This document shows positions 36,011 through 44,589 of a stretch of 64,000 nucleotides of DNA, piece after piece. This DNA comes from Marinobacter sp. SS5-14b. Lineage in GTDB: Bacteria > Pseudomonadota > Gammaproteobacteria > Pseudomonadales > Oleiphilaceae. The notes below the pieces were generated by a model. That model searched no databases. It was given only the letters and a program-made list of their open reading frames with translations, and had not been told where the DNA came from. A program made the position numbers and the translations under genes. Within the stretch, counting starts at the first letter, position 1. The number at the start of each line of letters is the position of its first letter. Where the stretch lies: assembly GCF_030541005.1 (NCBI RefSeq), contig NZ_JASSVM010000003.1, forward strand, positions 62,001 through 126,000, written 5' to 3'.

Positions 36011-36739
36011 CTAGCCTTCTGCGCTGCAAAAGGGCCAGAACTGGTACCAGCGCCAGCACTGGAACTCGGCTTCGCATGACTGCAATTGATTGTGATAGCG
36101 AAAAGCGCGGTTCTGAACGTGTTGTGCCAGTGTTTTGATTGCGGGCTTTTGATCAAAACTCCTGCGCGCATAACCCCCGCGGCCTTCGTGGTAGGCCAGG
36201 TATAGCTGTTTTGGCGCTGTGAGCGCTATGCCGAGGTGTGTGTGGCTCAGTTGATTGTACCAACCAACAAAATCCAGGGCGTGCTTCATGTCGGTACGGA
36301 CGGTTGTCCAGTTGCTATCGTTAGCAATCAGGTATTCGCCCCAGGCCGGGTCCAGTGCCTGTGCGTACCCGAAAGCCGTACTCGGTCTTGTCCAGGGGAT
36401 CAGCCCCCAGAGCCGCGTGCGGGGTGGCCTGGCGTGGCTTCGGAACGACGACTCGTAATAGACGAAAGCCAGCTGGGTTGCGATGGGCGTGCCCCATTTT
36501 TCTTGTGAGTCGTGGGCGAAGTCGTACCACTCGGTATGCTCCCTGAAAATCTCACAGATATCGTCCGGATTGGCGGGAGGGTCTGGCGCCAGCAGGCTGA
36601 AGCGCAGTGTCGCCCAGGTGCCAATCACCAACCCGAGTAGCGGCAGGCCGTACCAGCTCAGGCGAGCGCGCCACACATTAAATCGCTTGTCGCGGATTTT
36701 TCGGCGTTTTCGGGTTTTTCTGCGAAAGATCCCTACCAA
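36011..36739 (-). CDS. membrane-anchored transglycosylase SLT-domain protein
   Basis: A 242-residue protein. A very basic N-terminus (RRKTRKRRKIRDKRF) precedes one membrane anchor (about residues 30-48). The periplasmic part has a lysozyme-like SLT fold: QLAFVYYESSFRSHARPP carries the catalytic glutamate, then GYAQALDPAWGEY and YLAYHEGRGGY. The product trims peptidoglycan from a membrane tether. It is convergent with the LysR gene, the stop codons being 2 bp apart. Confidence 0.82.
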   Translation of the reverse strand: MVGIFRRKTRKRRKIRDKRFNVWRARLSWYGLPLLGLVIGTWATLRFSLLAPDPPANPDDICEIFREHTEWYDFAHDSQEKWGTPIATQLAFVYYESSFRSHARPPRTRLWGLIPWTRPSTAFGYAQALDPAWGEYLIANDSNWTTVRTDMKHALDFVGWYNQLSHTHLGIALTAPKQLYLAYHEGRGGYARRSFDQKPAIKTLAQHVQNRAFRYHNQLQSCEAEFQCWRWYQFWPFCSAEG

Positions 36740-36828
36740 ACTGTCATCTCCAGGGCCTGTCTATGCTTGCCGCAGAGCCTGTCGGCGTGTCATAAAAACG
36801 GTTATTGCTGCCACAGGATAATAGTGAA

Positions 36829-37650
36829 ATGAGATTGACCACCCTAATTAAACCTCTTTTAATCGCGGGGCTTTATGCGTCTGGACTGACCTATGCTGCG
36901 CCAGAGGCCCGCACGGTGCTTGAGGCATCGCCAGTCGATGACATTGTTGTTCAGTATCCGGAGATGATGAGCCGCGGCATTCGCGATGGTCTGAAGCAAA
37001 GTGGCCAGGTGCCGCCCATGGTGGCAGACACCATCGGGTATGTGGTGAGCAACAGCTTCAGGGCAGAGGATATTGAACAGCGAATCGTCTCGAATCTTGA
37101 CGCTGCTCTGACCGCCAAACAGCTGTCTGAAGTGCATGAGTGGTACCAGACTCCGGTGGCAAAAAAGATTGCCCGGGCCGAGATAGCCGCTTCCGCACCG
37201 GCAGTCTGGCCAGAAATTCGTAGTCGCGCACCGGAGCTGAACAAAGCCCACAAGGGAACAGACCGGGAGAAGCTTTTTGATCGGTTCGACCGTGCATCCC
37301 GTGCGACAGAAAGTGCAGTGGATACCGCCATCGCCGTTCAGTTGGGGCTTTCGTCGGCTATGGCCGCGTTGAGCAGTGACTCCGTGCATCATGAACAAAT
37401 GCGTCAGCAGCTTGAAGCGCAACGCCCGGCCTTGCAGGGAATGGTGGGGCAGCAAGTTTATGACAGCTATCTGTTTACCTACCAGGATATCAGTGCACAA
37501 GAGATGGATTTGTATCTGAACTTTCTGGAAAGTGATGCGGGGCGAGAGTTCACCAAAGTGGTGACAGAGAGTATTCAGCAGGCCGTGACCGAACCGATTG
37601 AGAATGTTGGCAGCCAGCTAAGCCGGTTTATGAGCCTCGGGCAAAGATAA
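36829..37650 (+). CDS. DUF2059-type exported protein
   Basis: A 273-residue protein. A signal peptide (MRLTTLIKPLLIAGLYASGL, cleavage after TYA) leads to a helical domain whose segment LTAKQLSEVHEWYQTPVAKK is the DUF2059 signature, and a second copy-like region lies near the C-terminus (LYLNFLESDAGREFTKVVTE). Location is periplasmic. The function is unknown. The ATG at 36829 was chosen because it starts the signal peptide directly. Confidence 0.78.
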   Translation: MRLTTLIKPLLIAGLYASGLTYAAPEARTVLEASPVDDIVVQYPEMMSRGIRDGLKQSGQVPPMVADTIGYVVSNSFRAEDIEQRIVSNLDAALTAKQLSEVHEWYQTPVAKKIARAEIAASAPAVWPEIRSRAPELNKAHKGTDREKLFDRFDRASRATESAVDTAIAVQLGLSSAMAALSSDSVHHEQMRQQLEAQRPALQGMVGQQVYDSYLFTYQDISAQEMDLYLNFLESDAGREFTKVVTESIQQAVTEPIENVGSQLSRFMSLGQR

Positions 37651-37653
37651 AGG

Positions 37654-37689
37654 CAGCCCGCCTGCGGGCCATCGGCTGCAGGCGGGCTG
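37654..37689. terminator. convergent terminator between DUF2059 gene and ppiC
   Basis: A perfect 12-bp GC-rich stem, CAGCCCGCCTGC with GCAGGCGGGCTG, surrounds a 12-base loop. It sits 3 bp after one stop codon and 7 bp before the other. Confidence 0.75.
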
Positions 37690-37696
37690 ACAGACC

Positions 37697-37975
37697 TTAG
37701 CTGCGGGAGGTCACTTCCAGCAGGTGATAACCGAACTGGGTCTTGATCGGTCCAATAACGGTGTTCAGATCGCTGCTGAATACCGCTTTGTCGAATTCAG
37801 GAACCATCTGGCCCGGGCCAAATGAGCCCAGGTCGCCGCCGCTGCGGCCGGAGGGGCAGGAAGAGTGCTGCTTGGCGACTTCTGCGAAATCCTGGCCACC
37901 TTCAATGGCTTTTTTCAGTTCTTCACACTTTGCTTCGCTGTCTACCAAAATGTGGCGTGCGGTTGCTTGTGCCAT
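37697..37975 (-). CDS. ppiC: parvulin-type peptidyl-prolyl isomerase
   Basis: A 92-residue stand-alone parvulin domain, as in E. coli PpiC. Motifs are ARHILVDSEAKCEELKKAIE, then SSCPSGRSGGDLGSFGPGQM and GPIKTQFGYHLLEV. It catalyses cis-trans isomerisation of prolyl bonds in the cytoplasm. The start is the ATG giving MAQATARHIL; a much longer in-frame frame upstream lacks homology. Confidence 0.92.
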   Translation of the reverse strand: MAQATARHILVDSEAKCEELKKAIEGGQDFAEVAKQHSSCPSGRSGGDLGSFGPGQMVPEFDKAVFSSDLNTVIGPIKTQFGYHLLEVTSRS

Positions 37976-38141
37976 GATCAATATCCTGTGGTTGAATGGT
38001 GGTGAATGGACGGAAACGTCAGACCCGAATGCTGCCCGCCTAGCCCGCCGGAGGCAAGTGCTTTTTATCCGTGTTTCTGAGTTATTGAAACTATAACCTG
38101 CTCCCCTCTGGCTTAACTGTTGAGCATTTTTCCCTCCGTAA

Positions 38142-38741
38142 AAGATCAAGAGAGTCAAACAAGATTTTGCTGGACAAATTGCCGGTCACCTGGCCGGACA
38201 GGAAAACAGCAAGTATGACCCGATGAAACTGAATTCCAAAAACTGGAAATGGTGTAAGTGCCTATCTATACTGGCTCAAGGGAAATATATTGCCATCATC
38301 CGGAATCCTGTGCCGTCGCCACCAACCGGACAAGTACCCGGACAAACTGCCGGTCAGAAACTCAGAATCACCACGCAAATTAAGGTATCAGATGACATCT
38401 ACGTTGACAGACTCCGTGACCCAGTCAGCTACATTTCAGAACTTCTGAACCTGAAATCGATGAAACGTCGAATCGAAGACTTCGTGGCGAGCAGGGGTGA
38501 CCTGAAACCCGCTTCTACATGGGTTCTGTATCAAGCGTTCATTCAGGGATCGATCTCACGGTCTGACGCCCTGACACTAACTGGGGAGCGTGATGAGCGG
38601 ACTGCCCGGCGATTACTTAAAAAGCTTCGCGATCAAGGCTTGCTGGTCGATGCAGATCCAAAGGATAGTCGCTCACCACTTCTTTGGCCTGTTCCGGAAC
38701 ATGCTGAGCCAGTCTATTTCGCAAAACTCTCGCCCCAGTAG
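38142..38741 (+). pseudogene. C-terminal Fic-like remnant
   Basis: The last 100 codons look like the C-terminal winged-helix part of Fic-family proteins: DPVSYISELLNLKSMKRRIE, then ISRSDALTLTGERDERTARR and LLKKLRDQGLLVDADPKDSR. The Fic catalytic motif HPFxxGNGR is absent, so AMP transfer is impossible. The part before codon 90 is a low-complexity stretch with two GQ-rich repeats (AGQIAGHLAGQ and TGQVPGQTAGQ) that resemble linkers in Fic or AlbA-type proteins. An ATG at 38223 could start a 172-residue product, but no ribosome-binding site is convincing. Best read as a decayed gene; a short functional regulator is an alternative. Confidence 0.55.
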
Positions 38742-39028
38742 GTGGTTTCACGGAAAGCCTGAGCGAGAGTAATTTCGTAAGCAGCTGAAGTCACCCTCCC
38801 TGTTTTTCGAAACGCTGCTCAGTAATAACGAGATTGAGGAGGTGGTGACGCTGCCACCAGCGCAGGTTGCGTTTTCAGCGAACAAATCCAAACTTACCCC
38901 TATCACCGCTGCACTAATAGCTAATAGGCTGCATCCCGCTTGAATTTCGAAATCATGGAAAGGCAAATGTTCGCTTTGGTGGCGACACGGAGACCTACGA
39001 TCTTACCGAATCAGCACTGTAACCTTGT

Positions 39029-39577
39029 TCAGAAGTTATAACCCAGGCCCACGGTATAGGCCCAAATGCCGTCATCCTGGAACGCGTCCGTGGCATCGTC
39101 GGTGTCACTGAACAGGAACTGGTACTCGGCGCGCGCCAGGAAATAGGTCTTGGTCTGCACATAGTACTTTAACCCGGCTTCAAGGCCAGCAAAGGCGCTA
39201 TCCTTGACGCCATCACCATAAATGCCGCCTAGACTCGCGCCGACAAAGGGGCGGGCCCGATCGTCAAGGAACTGATAGTCGAGGTAGCCCCGAGTTGAGC
39301 CATTCCAGAAATCATCATTGACGCCCTCGCCTTCAATATCGGCGTAATTGAGACTCTGGCGAATACCGGCGACGAAATCCTTCCGTAAATACCAGCCCAA
39401 GTCACCGGTCACACCGAAGCTTCCGCTGTTAAAGTCCCGGTCGTTGCTGCCTGTTCCGGAGAGGGATAGTTCACGGTCGCCCTCGCGCGGGCCAAACTCG
39501 GCGGATTGTGCAGATACCTCCAGGGGCAAGGCACCCAGAAGACATAAAGTGATCGCAGCAGTCTTGATTCTGATCAT
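39029..39577 (-). CDS. outer-membrane beta-barrel protein
   Basis: A 182-residue protein with a signal peptide (IKTAAITLCLLGALPLEVSA) and alternating hydrophobic strands ending in the outer-membrane signature phenylalanine (TVGLGYNF). Strands such as LGWYLRKDFVAGIRQSLNYA and YYVQTKTYFLARAEYQFLF fit an eight-stranded OmpW/OmpA-type barrel. AAGGAG precedes the ATG. The function is unknown. It sits between two decayed genes. Confidence 0.8.
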   Translation of the reverse strand: MIRIKTAAITLCLLGALPLEVSAQSAEFGPREGDRELSLSGTGSNDRDFNSGSFGVTGDLGWYLRKDFVAGIRQSLNYADIEGEGVNDDFWNGSTRGYLDYQFLDDRARPFVGASLGGIYGDGVKDSAFAGLEAGLKYYVQTKTYFLARAEYQFLFSDTDDATDAFQDDGIWAYTVGLGYNF

Positions 39578-39680
39578 GAGAAGCTCCTTGCTTACATTAC
39601 TCAGATTGCATTTCCATAATGCGTCAATGAAGATCGGACGCGGGTTGTGGCGCAGCGAATGGTGTAACGTCGATTCGGTG

Positions 39681-40436
39681 CTAGCCCACCTTCCCAGGAT
39701 CAGGTTTGGACAGCTGCGCTGTCTGTACGCAAGCACACACAGGGTGAAGAAAGGCTTTCAGGGCCCCCCACCACCGGGTCATCATCGGTTTGACGGTCAA
39801 CCCGTGAATGATTATCGAGAGTACAACGACCACCAGCGTGATATGGGTAAGCTCCAGGGCCAGCTCTTCCGGCAGGCCGAAAACAACGGCGAACATCAAA
39901 TAGTAGAGAGAACTGGTTCCCCGAACCCCGAACCAGCCCACCAGCATCTGCAACCGCCAAGGTGCTCCAGAGCAAAGCAAACCAAGAAATACGCTGACCG
40001 GCAGAACAACCAAAAAAAATAACCCCAGGCTTACAGCCCGTAGGCTCCAGGAGTCGGTAAACAACATGCCACCCACCAAGACCACCAAGACCAGTTCGGA
40101 CAAGCGCTCAAGAGGCTGAAGACGCACACCGGCGCTGGTTAGATTCTTCATCCCTAGCCAGAGTGATTTCGGATTGTCGCAGGGAAATGGCGGTAACAAA
40201 AATACCCAGGCATTGATCAGCAGGCATACGCCATAGGTCAGGCCAATTAGTCCAAGACCAAGGAAATCGTCCAACAAAGGAACCGTTCTCTCGAGGGATC
40301 GATGCCCTCGCACAAGCTGAGCCAGCAACCGACCCGTCAAAAGCCCGACCACAGTGGCCGACACCGTTGACGACAAGACGTCCTTAAGAACCCATCTTCC
40401 AAGCAGTTCGTCACTAATTCGCCAGAGACGCAGGTC
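39681..40436 (-). pseudogene. 5'-truncated cation:proton antiporter (CPA1/NhaP-type)
   Basis: About 250 codons match the C-terminal half of a CPA1-type Na+(K+)/H+ antiporter: LLDDFLGLGLIGLTYGVCLL, GWFGVRGTSSLYYLMFAVVF and HITLVVVVLSIIIHGLTVKP. Full-length relatives have about 400 residues or more, so roughly the first 200 (including the usual ion-binding ND/DD helices) are missing. The frame continues a further 25 codons upstream to 40511 with no similarity, and no start is credible. The remaining piece could not transport ions alone. Confidence 0.68.
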
Positions 40437-40599
40437 CGGCCTCTGTGCGCTACCACACCTGAACCGGGCTGTGTTTGTTAACGCACAGACCGTGGCCCGG
40501 TTTCTACGCACGATGAAACACCGGTGGCACAGGCTCTGTCTCGAAATGGGCCACCGTCACATGAACCGATTGTCTGGCCAGAGGGCCAAAGGAGCTGAT

Positions 40600-40803
40600 A
40601 TGAACAAGGACACCATCGAAGGCAACTGGAAAGAACTGAAGGGCAAGGTGAGAGAGCAATGGGGTAAGCTAACGGATGACCGCCTCGATGAGATTGCTGG
40701 CCGGCGTGAACAGCTATCCGGCGAGATTCAGCAAGCTTATGGCGTCACCAGAGACGAAGCGGAAAAGCAAATCAAAGACTTCGAACAACTCTCCAAACGC
40801 TGA
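40600..40803 (+). CDS. CsbD-family stress protein
   Basis: A 67-residue CsbD protein: MNKDTIEGNWKELKGKVREQ, then WGKLTDDRLDEIAGRREQLS and a charged C-terminus. The ATG is preceded by AAAGGAG. CsbD proteins are abundant under general stress and stationary phase; their molecular role is unknown. The gene neighbours a 24-residue membrane peptide of the kind often found beside stress genes. Confidence 0.88.
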   Translation: MNKDTIEGNWKELKGKVREQWGKLTDDRLDEIAGRREQLSGEIQQAYGVTRDEAEKQIKDFEQLSKR

Positions 40804-40828
40804 TAGACCCGGACCCTGCGTTAATTTA

Positions 40829-40857
40829 GCTGCCTGCAGGCTTGTTTCGCAGGCAGC
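40829..40857. terminator. hairpin after the csbD-like gene
   Basis: GCTGCCTGC pairs with GCAGGCAGC around an 11-base loop, 25 bp after the stop codon. It may act as a terminator or 3' stabiliser; the T-run is weak (ATTTC). Confidence 0.6.
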
Positions 40858-41048
40858 ATTTCAACGACCAAACCATACGTGCCAGCATTTTTCTTCCGCT
40901 CTGTGGGCCAGCGTACAGACCCGACAACGCGGATACCTCAATCTAAATTCCGATGTGGCAATGGATCAGCCAGTACAGGGAGTTGCATCATCCGCCGCAG
41001 GGAACGCGGCGCAACCAAAATTACAGGTTCTAGAAAAGGTCATCACTT

Positions 41049-41123
41049 ATGAACAATATCGTTTATATCGTTGGTGCAGTCGTTATCGTTCTGGCAATTC
41101 TCTCCTTCCTCGGTTTTCGCTAA
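41049..41123 (+). CDS. 24-residue single-helix membrane microprotein
   Basis: A 24-codon frame begins MNNIVYIVGAVVIVLAILSF and ends with GFR. It is almost entirely one membrane helix with a short charged tail. An AAGG motif lies at about ten bases before the ATG. Short hydrophobic peptides of this type (xxIVYIVGxVVIVxAxLxFFGxR) are recurrent in Pseudomonas-like genomes beside stress genes, which supports reality. The function is unknown. Confidence 0.6.
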   Translation: MNNIVYIVGAVVIVLAILSFLGFR

Positions 41124-41553
41124 GCCGAGACGGATTGAGAGGGGCACAAGTCAACGGTTGAACCCGGGACTCGCTTGGCCCCTGATGCCAGGTCCGCACA
41201 GAGCATCTAGAAGGTGCACTGTGCGCTATCAGTGAGAGGGATCATGGTCTACTCAGGCATTATGCTTTATGCGGGGATCTTGGTAACTGCGCTAGTTGTG
41301 GGCTTTTTATCACTAAGGGGTGTTAACTCCAGAAACTGCTTCATGAAGGCGGCGCTGTATGATTATTTCCTGAATTCCAACAAGGCCAAACAGGCACTGG
41401 CTTGTTGCTTGCTTGTATTGTCAGCTTTTTTTACGTTTACCCCCGGAAAGCCCCTCTGGAACCTCGGTAACCGGTGGCCTGTAAAGTGCTTTTCGGAAAA
41501 GGTACGGGTGGTGCATAGGTATTTAGTTATGATGGCTCTGGGTAGGGGGATTT
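41124..41553 (+). other. gene-poor stretch with an uncertain membrane frame
   Basis: Between the microprotein and the next lipoprotein there is no confident gene. A frame from ATG 41244 runs to 41621 and begins MVYSGIMLYAGILVTALVVG with hydrophobic segments, but it overlaps the lipoprotein gene by about 68 bp and its C-terminal half looks random. It may be a relic of a membrane protein. Local sequence around 41265-41440 appears AT-richer than neighbours. Confidence 0.3.
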
Positions 41554-41838
41554 ATGAGAACGCTATATACACTCGGGCTGGCGTTTCTACTGGCAGGCTG
41601 CGATTCCGGGCCGGGTATTGAAGGCACCTATGTGGCTGACCAATCGGGCTTTGAGTTCATTTTTGATGGCGATGGAACTGTGCGGATGATTGGTTTTTTT
41701 GATCAGGCTGTCGATTTTGATTATGAGGTTGCCGATAACGAGATTAAGTTGGTTACGCCGGAGGGAAGGGTGGTGCTGACGCGCCTTGAAAATGGCAACT
41801 TTGACAGCCCGTGGGGCGAGATGGTGCGGCAGCGTTAG
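41554..41838 (+). CDS. small putative lipoprotein
   Basis: A 94-residue protein with a lipoprotein signal (MRTLYTLGLAFLLAGC). The mature part is a small beta-rich domain with GTYVADQSGFEFIFDGDGTV and a terminal TRLENGNFDSPWGEMVRQR. No family is recognised. It is probably anchored to the envelope. Confidence 0.68.
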   Translation: MRTLYTLGLAFLLAGCDSGPGIEGTYVADQSGFEFIFDGDGTVRMIGFFDQAVDFDYEVADNEIKLVTPEGRVVLTRLENGNFDSPWGEMVRQR

Positions 41839-42026
41839 CGGGGGTGTTCGGCGACAATTAGGATGACCGAGGAAAGACCTGACTCGAACGTTCGCTTTTG
41901 TTTAAAAGCTGGAGATCACACTTCGGATCGATAACACCATACTCCGGCTATACTCGGCCAGTTTGTGGTTGCACTGCCTGTCTGTGCTTCTACGGCCTCA
42001 CAGTCTTGCGTGCAAACCTGTACAAT

Positions 42027-42046
42027 GCCGGCTTTCTTTTGCCGGC
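42027..42046. promoter_or_regulatory. short hairpin in the ybiT leader
   Basis: GCCGGC, eight bases (TTTCTTTT), then GCCGGC. It lies 35 bp before the TTG start of ybiT and may mark its upstream region or a weak upstream terminator. Low certainty. Confidence 0.35.
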
Positions 42047-42080
42047 GCGGTGCCGGCCCTCACGTTGATAGGTTCCTTTC

Positions 42081-43667
42081 TTGATCTCCACTGCCAATAT
42101 CACCATGCAATTCGGGGCCAAGCCCCTGTTTGAAAACGTGTCTGCCAAATTTGGCAGCGGTAATCGTTACGGCCTGATCGGCGCCAACGGCTGCGGCAAG
42201 TCCACCCTTATGAAGATCCTGGGTGGCGACCTGGAGCCTTCTGCCGGCCAGGTTATGCTGGAGCCAAACGTTCGCCTGGGTAAATTGCGCCAGGACCAGT
42301 TCGCCTATGAAGACTGCACGGTGATCGATACCGTGATCATGGGGCATGAAGATCTGTGGCACGTAAAAAAAGAACGTGACCGCATTTATTCCCTGCCGGA
42401 AATGAGCGAAGAAGACGGCATGGCGGTCGCGGACCTGGAAGTGGAGTTTGCCGAGATGGATGGCTACACCGCCGAATCCCGTGCCGGCGAACTGCTGCTG
42501 GGCCTGGACATTCCGCTGGAACAGCACAATGGCCCCATGAGCGCCTTGGCTCCCGGCTGGAAGCTGCGCGTATTGCTGGCCCAGGCCCTGTTTTCAGACC
42601 CGGACGTGCTGCTGCTGGATGAGCCCACCAACCACCTGGACATCAACACCATCCGTTGGCTGGAAAGCATTCTGGTTGCCCGTAACAGCACCATGATCAT
42701 CATCTCTCACGACCGTCACTTCCTGAACAGCGTTTGCACGCACATGGCGGATCTGGATTATGGTGAGCTGCGCCTGTTCCCGGGCAACTACGACGAATAC
42801 ATGACCGCCGCCACCCAGGCCCGCGAGCGCATGCTGTCAGACAATGCCAAGAAGAAGGCCCAGATCGCCGAGCTGCAGCAGTTTGTCAGCCGGTTCTCCG
42901 CCAACGCTTCCAAGGCCAAGCAGGCAACGTCCCGTGCCCGGCAGATCGACAAGATCCAGCTGGAAGAGGTCAAACCCTCCAGCCGGGTAAGCCCGTTTAT
43001 CCGCTTTGAACAGCACAAGAAGCTACATCGCCAGGCGGTGACGCTGCACGGTCTGACCAAGGGGTTCGATGAAGGCCCTCTGTTCAAGAACCTGAATCTG
43101 CAGATTGAGGCCGGCGAGCGCGTGGCGATTATCGGCCCCAACGGTATTGGTAAAACCACGCTGTTGCAGTGTCTGGCCGGAGCCTACGAGCCGGACAGCG
43201 GTGAGGTGAAATGGCCCGACAGTGCGCAAGTGGGGTATTTCGCCCAGGATCACACGGCAGACTTTGCCCAGGACGATACGTTGTCTGACTGGATGGCGCA
43301 GTGGACCACCGGTGGCGAGCAGCTGGTGCGTGGTACCTTGGGTCGGATGCTGTTTTCCGGCGATGACATCGGTAAATCGGTACGGGTGATTTCGGGTGGT
43401 GAGCAGGGTCGCATGCTGTTCGGCAAGCTGATTCTGCAACGGCCGAACGTGATGCTGATGGATGAGCCCACCAACCACCTGGATATGGAGTCCATCGAGG
43501 CGCTGAACCTGGCGTTGGAGAACTATCCGGGCACGCTGATCTTCGTCAGCCATGACCGGGAGTTTGTGTCTTCGCTGGCGACTCGGATCATCGAGTTGAA
43601 GCCGGATGGCATTACCGACTTCAGTGGTACCTATGATGACTATCTTCGGAGTCAGGGTTACTTCTAA
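42081..43667 (+). CDS. ybiT: ABC-F ATPase YbiT
   Basis: A 528-residue ABC-F protein closely resembling E. coli YbiT. Two ATPase halves have Walker A motifs [10 protein letters not shown] and [10 protein letters not shown], with Walker B/D-loop [19 protein letters not shown] and [18 protein letters not shown]. The inter-domain linker is [24 protein letters not shown] factors work on the ribosome rather than in membranes, possibly to relieve stalled translation. The start is a TTG giving [12 protein letters not shown], matching the family start; the next ATG would remove part of the first strand. It is preceded by weak ribosome-binding sequence. Confidence 0.93.
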   Translation: MISTANITMQFGAKPLFENVSAKFGSGNRYGLIGANGCGKSTLMKILGGDLEPSAGQVMLEPNVRLGKLRQDQFAYEDCTVIDTVIMGHEDLWHVKKERDRIYSLPEMSEEDGMAVADLEVEFAEMDGYTAESRAGELLLGLDIPLEQHNGPMSALAPGWKLRVLLAQALFSDPDVLLLDEPTNHLDINTIRWLESILVARNSTMIIISHDRHFLNSVCTHMADLDYGELRLFPGNYDEYMTAATQARERMLSDNAKKKAQIAELQQFVSRFSANASKAKQATSRARQIDKIQLEEVKPSSRVSPFIRFEQHKKLHRQAVTLHGLTKGFDEGPLFKNLNLQIEAGERVAIIGPNGIGKTTLLQCLAGAYEPDSGEVKWPDSAQVGYFAQDHTADFAQDDTLSDWMAQWTTGGEQLVRGTLGRMLFSGDDIGKSVRVISGGEQGRMLFGKLILQRPNVMLMDEPTNHLDMESIEALNLALENYPGTLIFVSHDREFVSSLATRIIELKPDGITDFSGTYDDYLRSQGYF

Positions 43668-43709
43668 GCTTTAGCTTGGTAGCCCGGCCTCATCTCCACT
43701 TGGGTGCCG

Positions 43710-43775
43710 GCGGGCGTGTGGGTAGAGCCATCCATGGCTCCGCACAGTTTTGGAAGGCTCTACCCACACGCCCGC
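43710..43775 (-). repeat. hairpin element A of a dispersed stem-loop family
   Basis: The arm at 43710-43729 (GCGGGCGTGTGGGTAGAGCC) is perfectly complementary to the arm at 43756-43775 (20 bp). The loop (43730-43755) contains CCATCCATGG-type core sequence, the reverse complement of which is TGTGCGGAGCCATGGAT. It is a shortened copy compared with elements B and C. It lies between ybiT and the DUF1415 gene, downstream of the former. Confidence 0.85.
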
Positions 43776-43817
43776 TCATGCTTTTGAGTGGGCGTCGACT
43801 GAATTAAGGAAATGAAG

Positions 43818-44369
43818 ATGAGCGAAGCTCAAATTGTGAATGTTACCCGCAAATGGGTTGAAGACGTTGTGGTTGGCTATAACCTTTGCCCGTTTGCGAA
43901 GCGGGAGCTGGTGAAAGACCGGGTTCGCTTTGTGGTGACGGACGCGGCGAACGAAGACGATTTACTGAAAGCCCTGCATGCCGAGTTGCAGCGCCTTGAA
44001 GACGAACCGGATATCGAGACCACGCTGTTGATTCATCCGGGTGTGTTGCAGGACTTTGAGACCTACAACGAGTTTCTGGACACCGCCGAAGGCCTGGTGG
44101 CGTATCTCGAGCTGGAAGGGGTTTATCAGGTCGCCAGTTTTCACCCGGACTACCAGTTTGCCGAGACCGAGACAGATGCGGCGGAGAATTACACCAATCG
44201 TTCTCCATACCCAATGCTGCACTTGTTGCGGGAAGCGAGTCTTGAGGCGGCGATTGACAGTTATCCGGACGTGGATGGCATTCCCGACCGAAACATCGCG
44301 CTGATGAATGAGCTTGGTGCGGATAAGATGCGGAGTATTCTTACGGCATGCCTTAAGAGTTCAGTTTAA
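43818..44369 (+). CDS. DUF1415 family protein
   Basis: A 183-residue protein of the DUF1415 family: VEDVVVGYNLCPFAKRELVK, then LIHPGVLQDFETYNEFLDTA and VYQVASFHPDYQFAETETDA. The conserved cysteine in LCPFA and histidine-aspartate residues (FHPDY) suggest metal or redox chemistry, but no function is established. The second ATG (43818) has better spaced AAGGA than the first one at 43812. It lies between hairpin elements A and B. Confidence 0.85.
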   Translation: MSEAQIVNVTRKWVEDVVVGYNLCPFAKRELVKDRVRFVVTDAANEDDLLKALHAELQRLEDEPDIETTLLIHPGVLQDFETYNEFLDTAEGLVAYLELEGVYQVASFHPDYQFAETETDAAENYTNRSPYPMLHLLREASLEAAIDSYPDVDGIPDRNIALMNELGADKMRSILTACLKSSV

Positions 44370-44396
44370 GGGCGGCCGGCAAAATAATAGAGAGGA

Positions 44397-44503
44397 ACGG
44401 TTGGGGAGGCGCTTTCAAAACTGTGCGGAGCCATGGATGGCGGAGCCCAAGCGCCCCAGGGATGGGCCGAAGGAGCGTGTTTTGAAAGCGCCTCCCCAAC
44501 CGT
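44397..44503 (+). repeat. hairpin element B of a dispersed stem-loop family
   Basis: A perfect 25-bp stem: arm 44397-44421 (starting ACGGTTGGGGAGGCGC) and arm 44479-44503 (ending GCGCCTCCCCAACCGT). The 57-base loop holds the core TGTGCGGAGCCATGGATGG followed by CGGAGCCCAAGCG. It starts 27 bp after the DUF1415 stop. Confidence 0.88.
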
Positions 44504-44589
44504 GACCGCACAGACTAGACGGCTTGGAGTAAGAAACTCCGAACTAGAACCTTGCCCGCAATCCAGACCAAATATAAGAGCGAGAGCCA

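Noticed and set aside
36008..36017. Ten-base palindrome AGGCTAGCCT between two convergent stops
   Set aside because: It is short, expected by chance at this density of sites, and lies at a tight gene junction without other support.
41244..41621. Frame beginning with two hydrophobic segments after the 24-residue peptide
   Set aside because: It overlaps the small lipoprotein gene by about 68 bp, its second half looks random and no family is recognised; it is kept only as an uncertain relic.
43710..43775. Hairpin elements considered as integron attC sites
   Set aside because: No RYYYAAC/GTTRRRY core sites, no integrase and no cassette array nearby; stems are perfect, whereas attC sites have unpaired bases.
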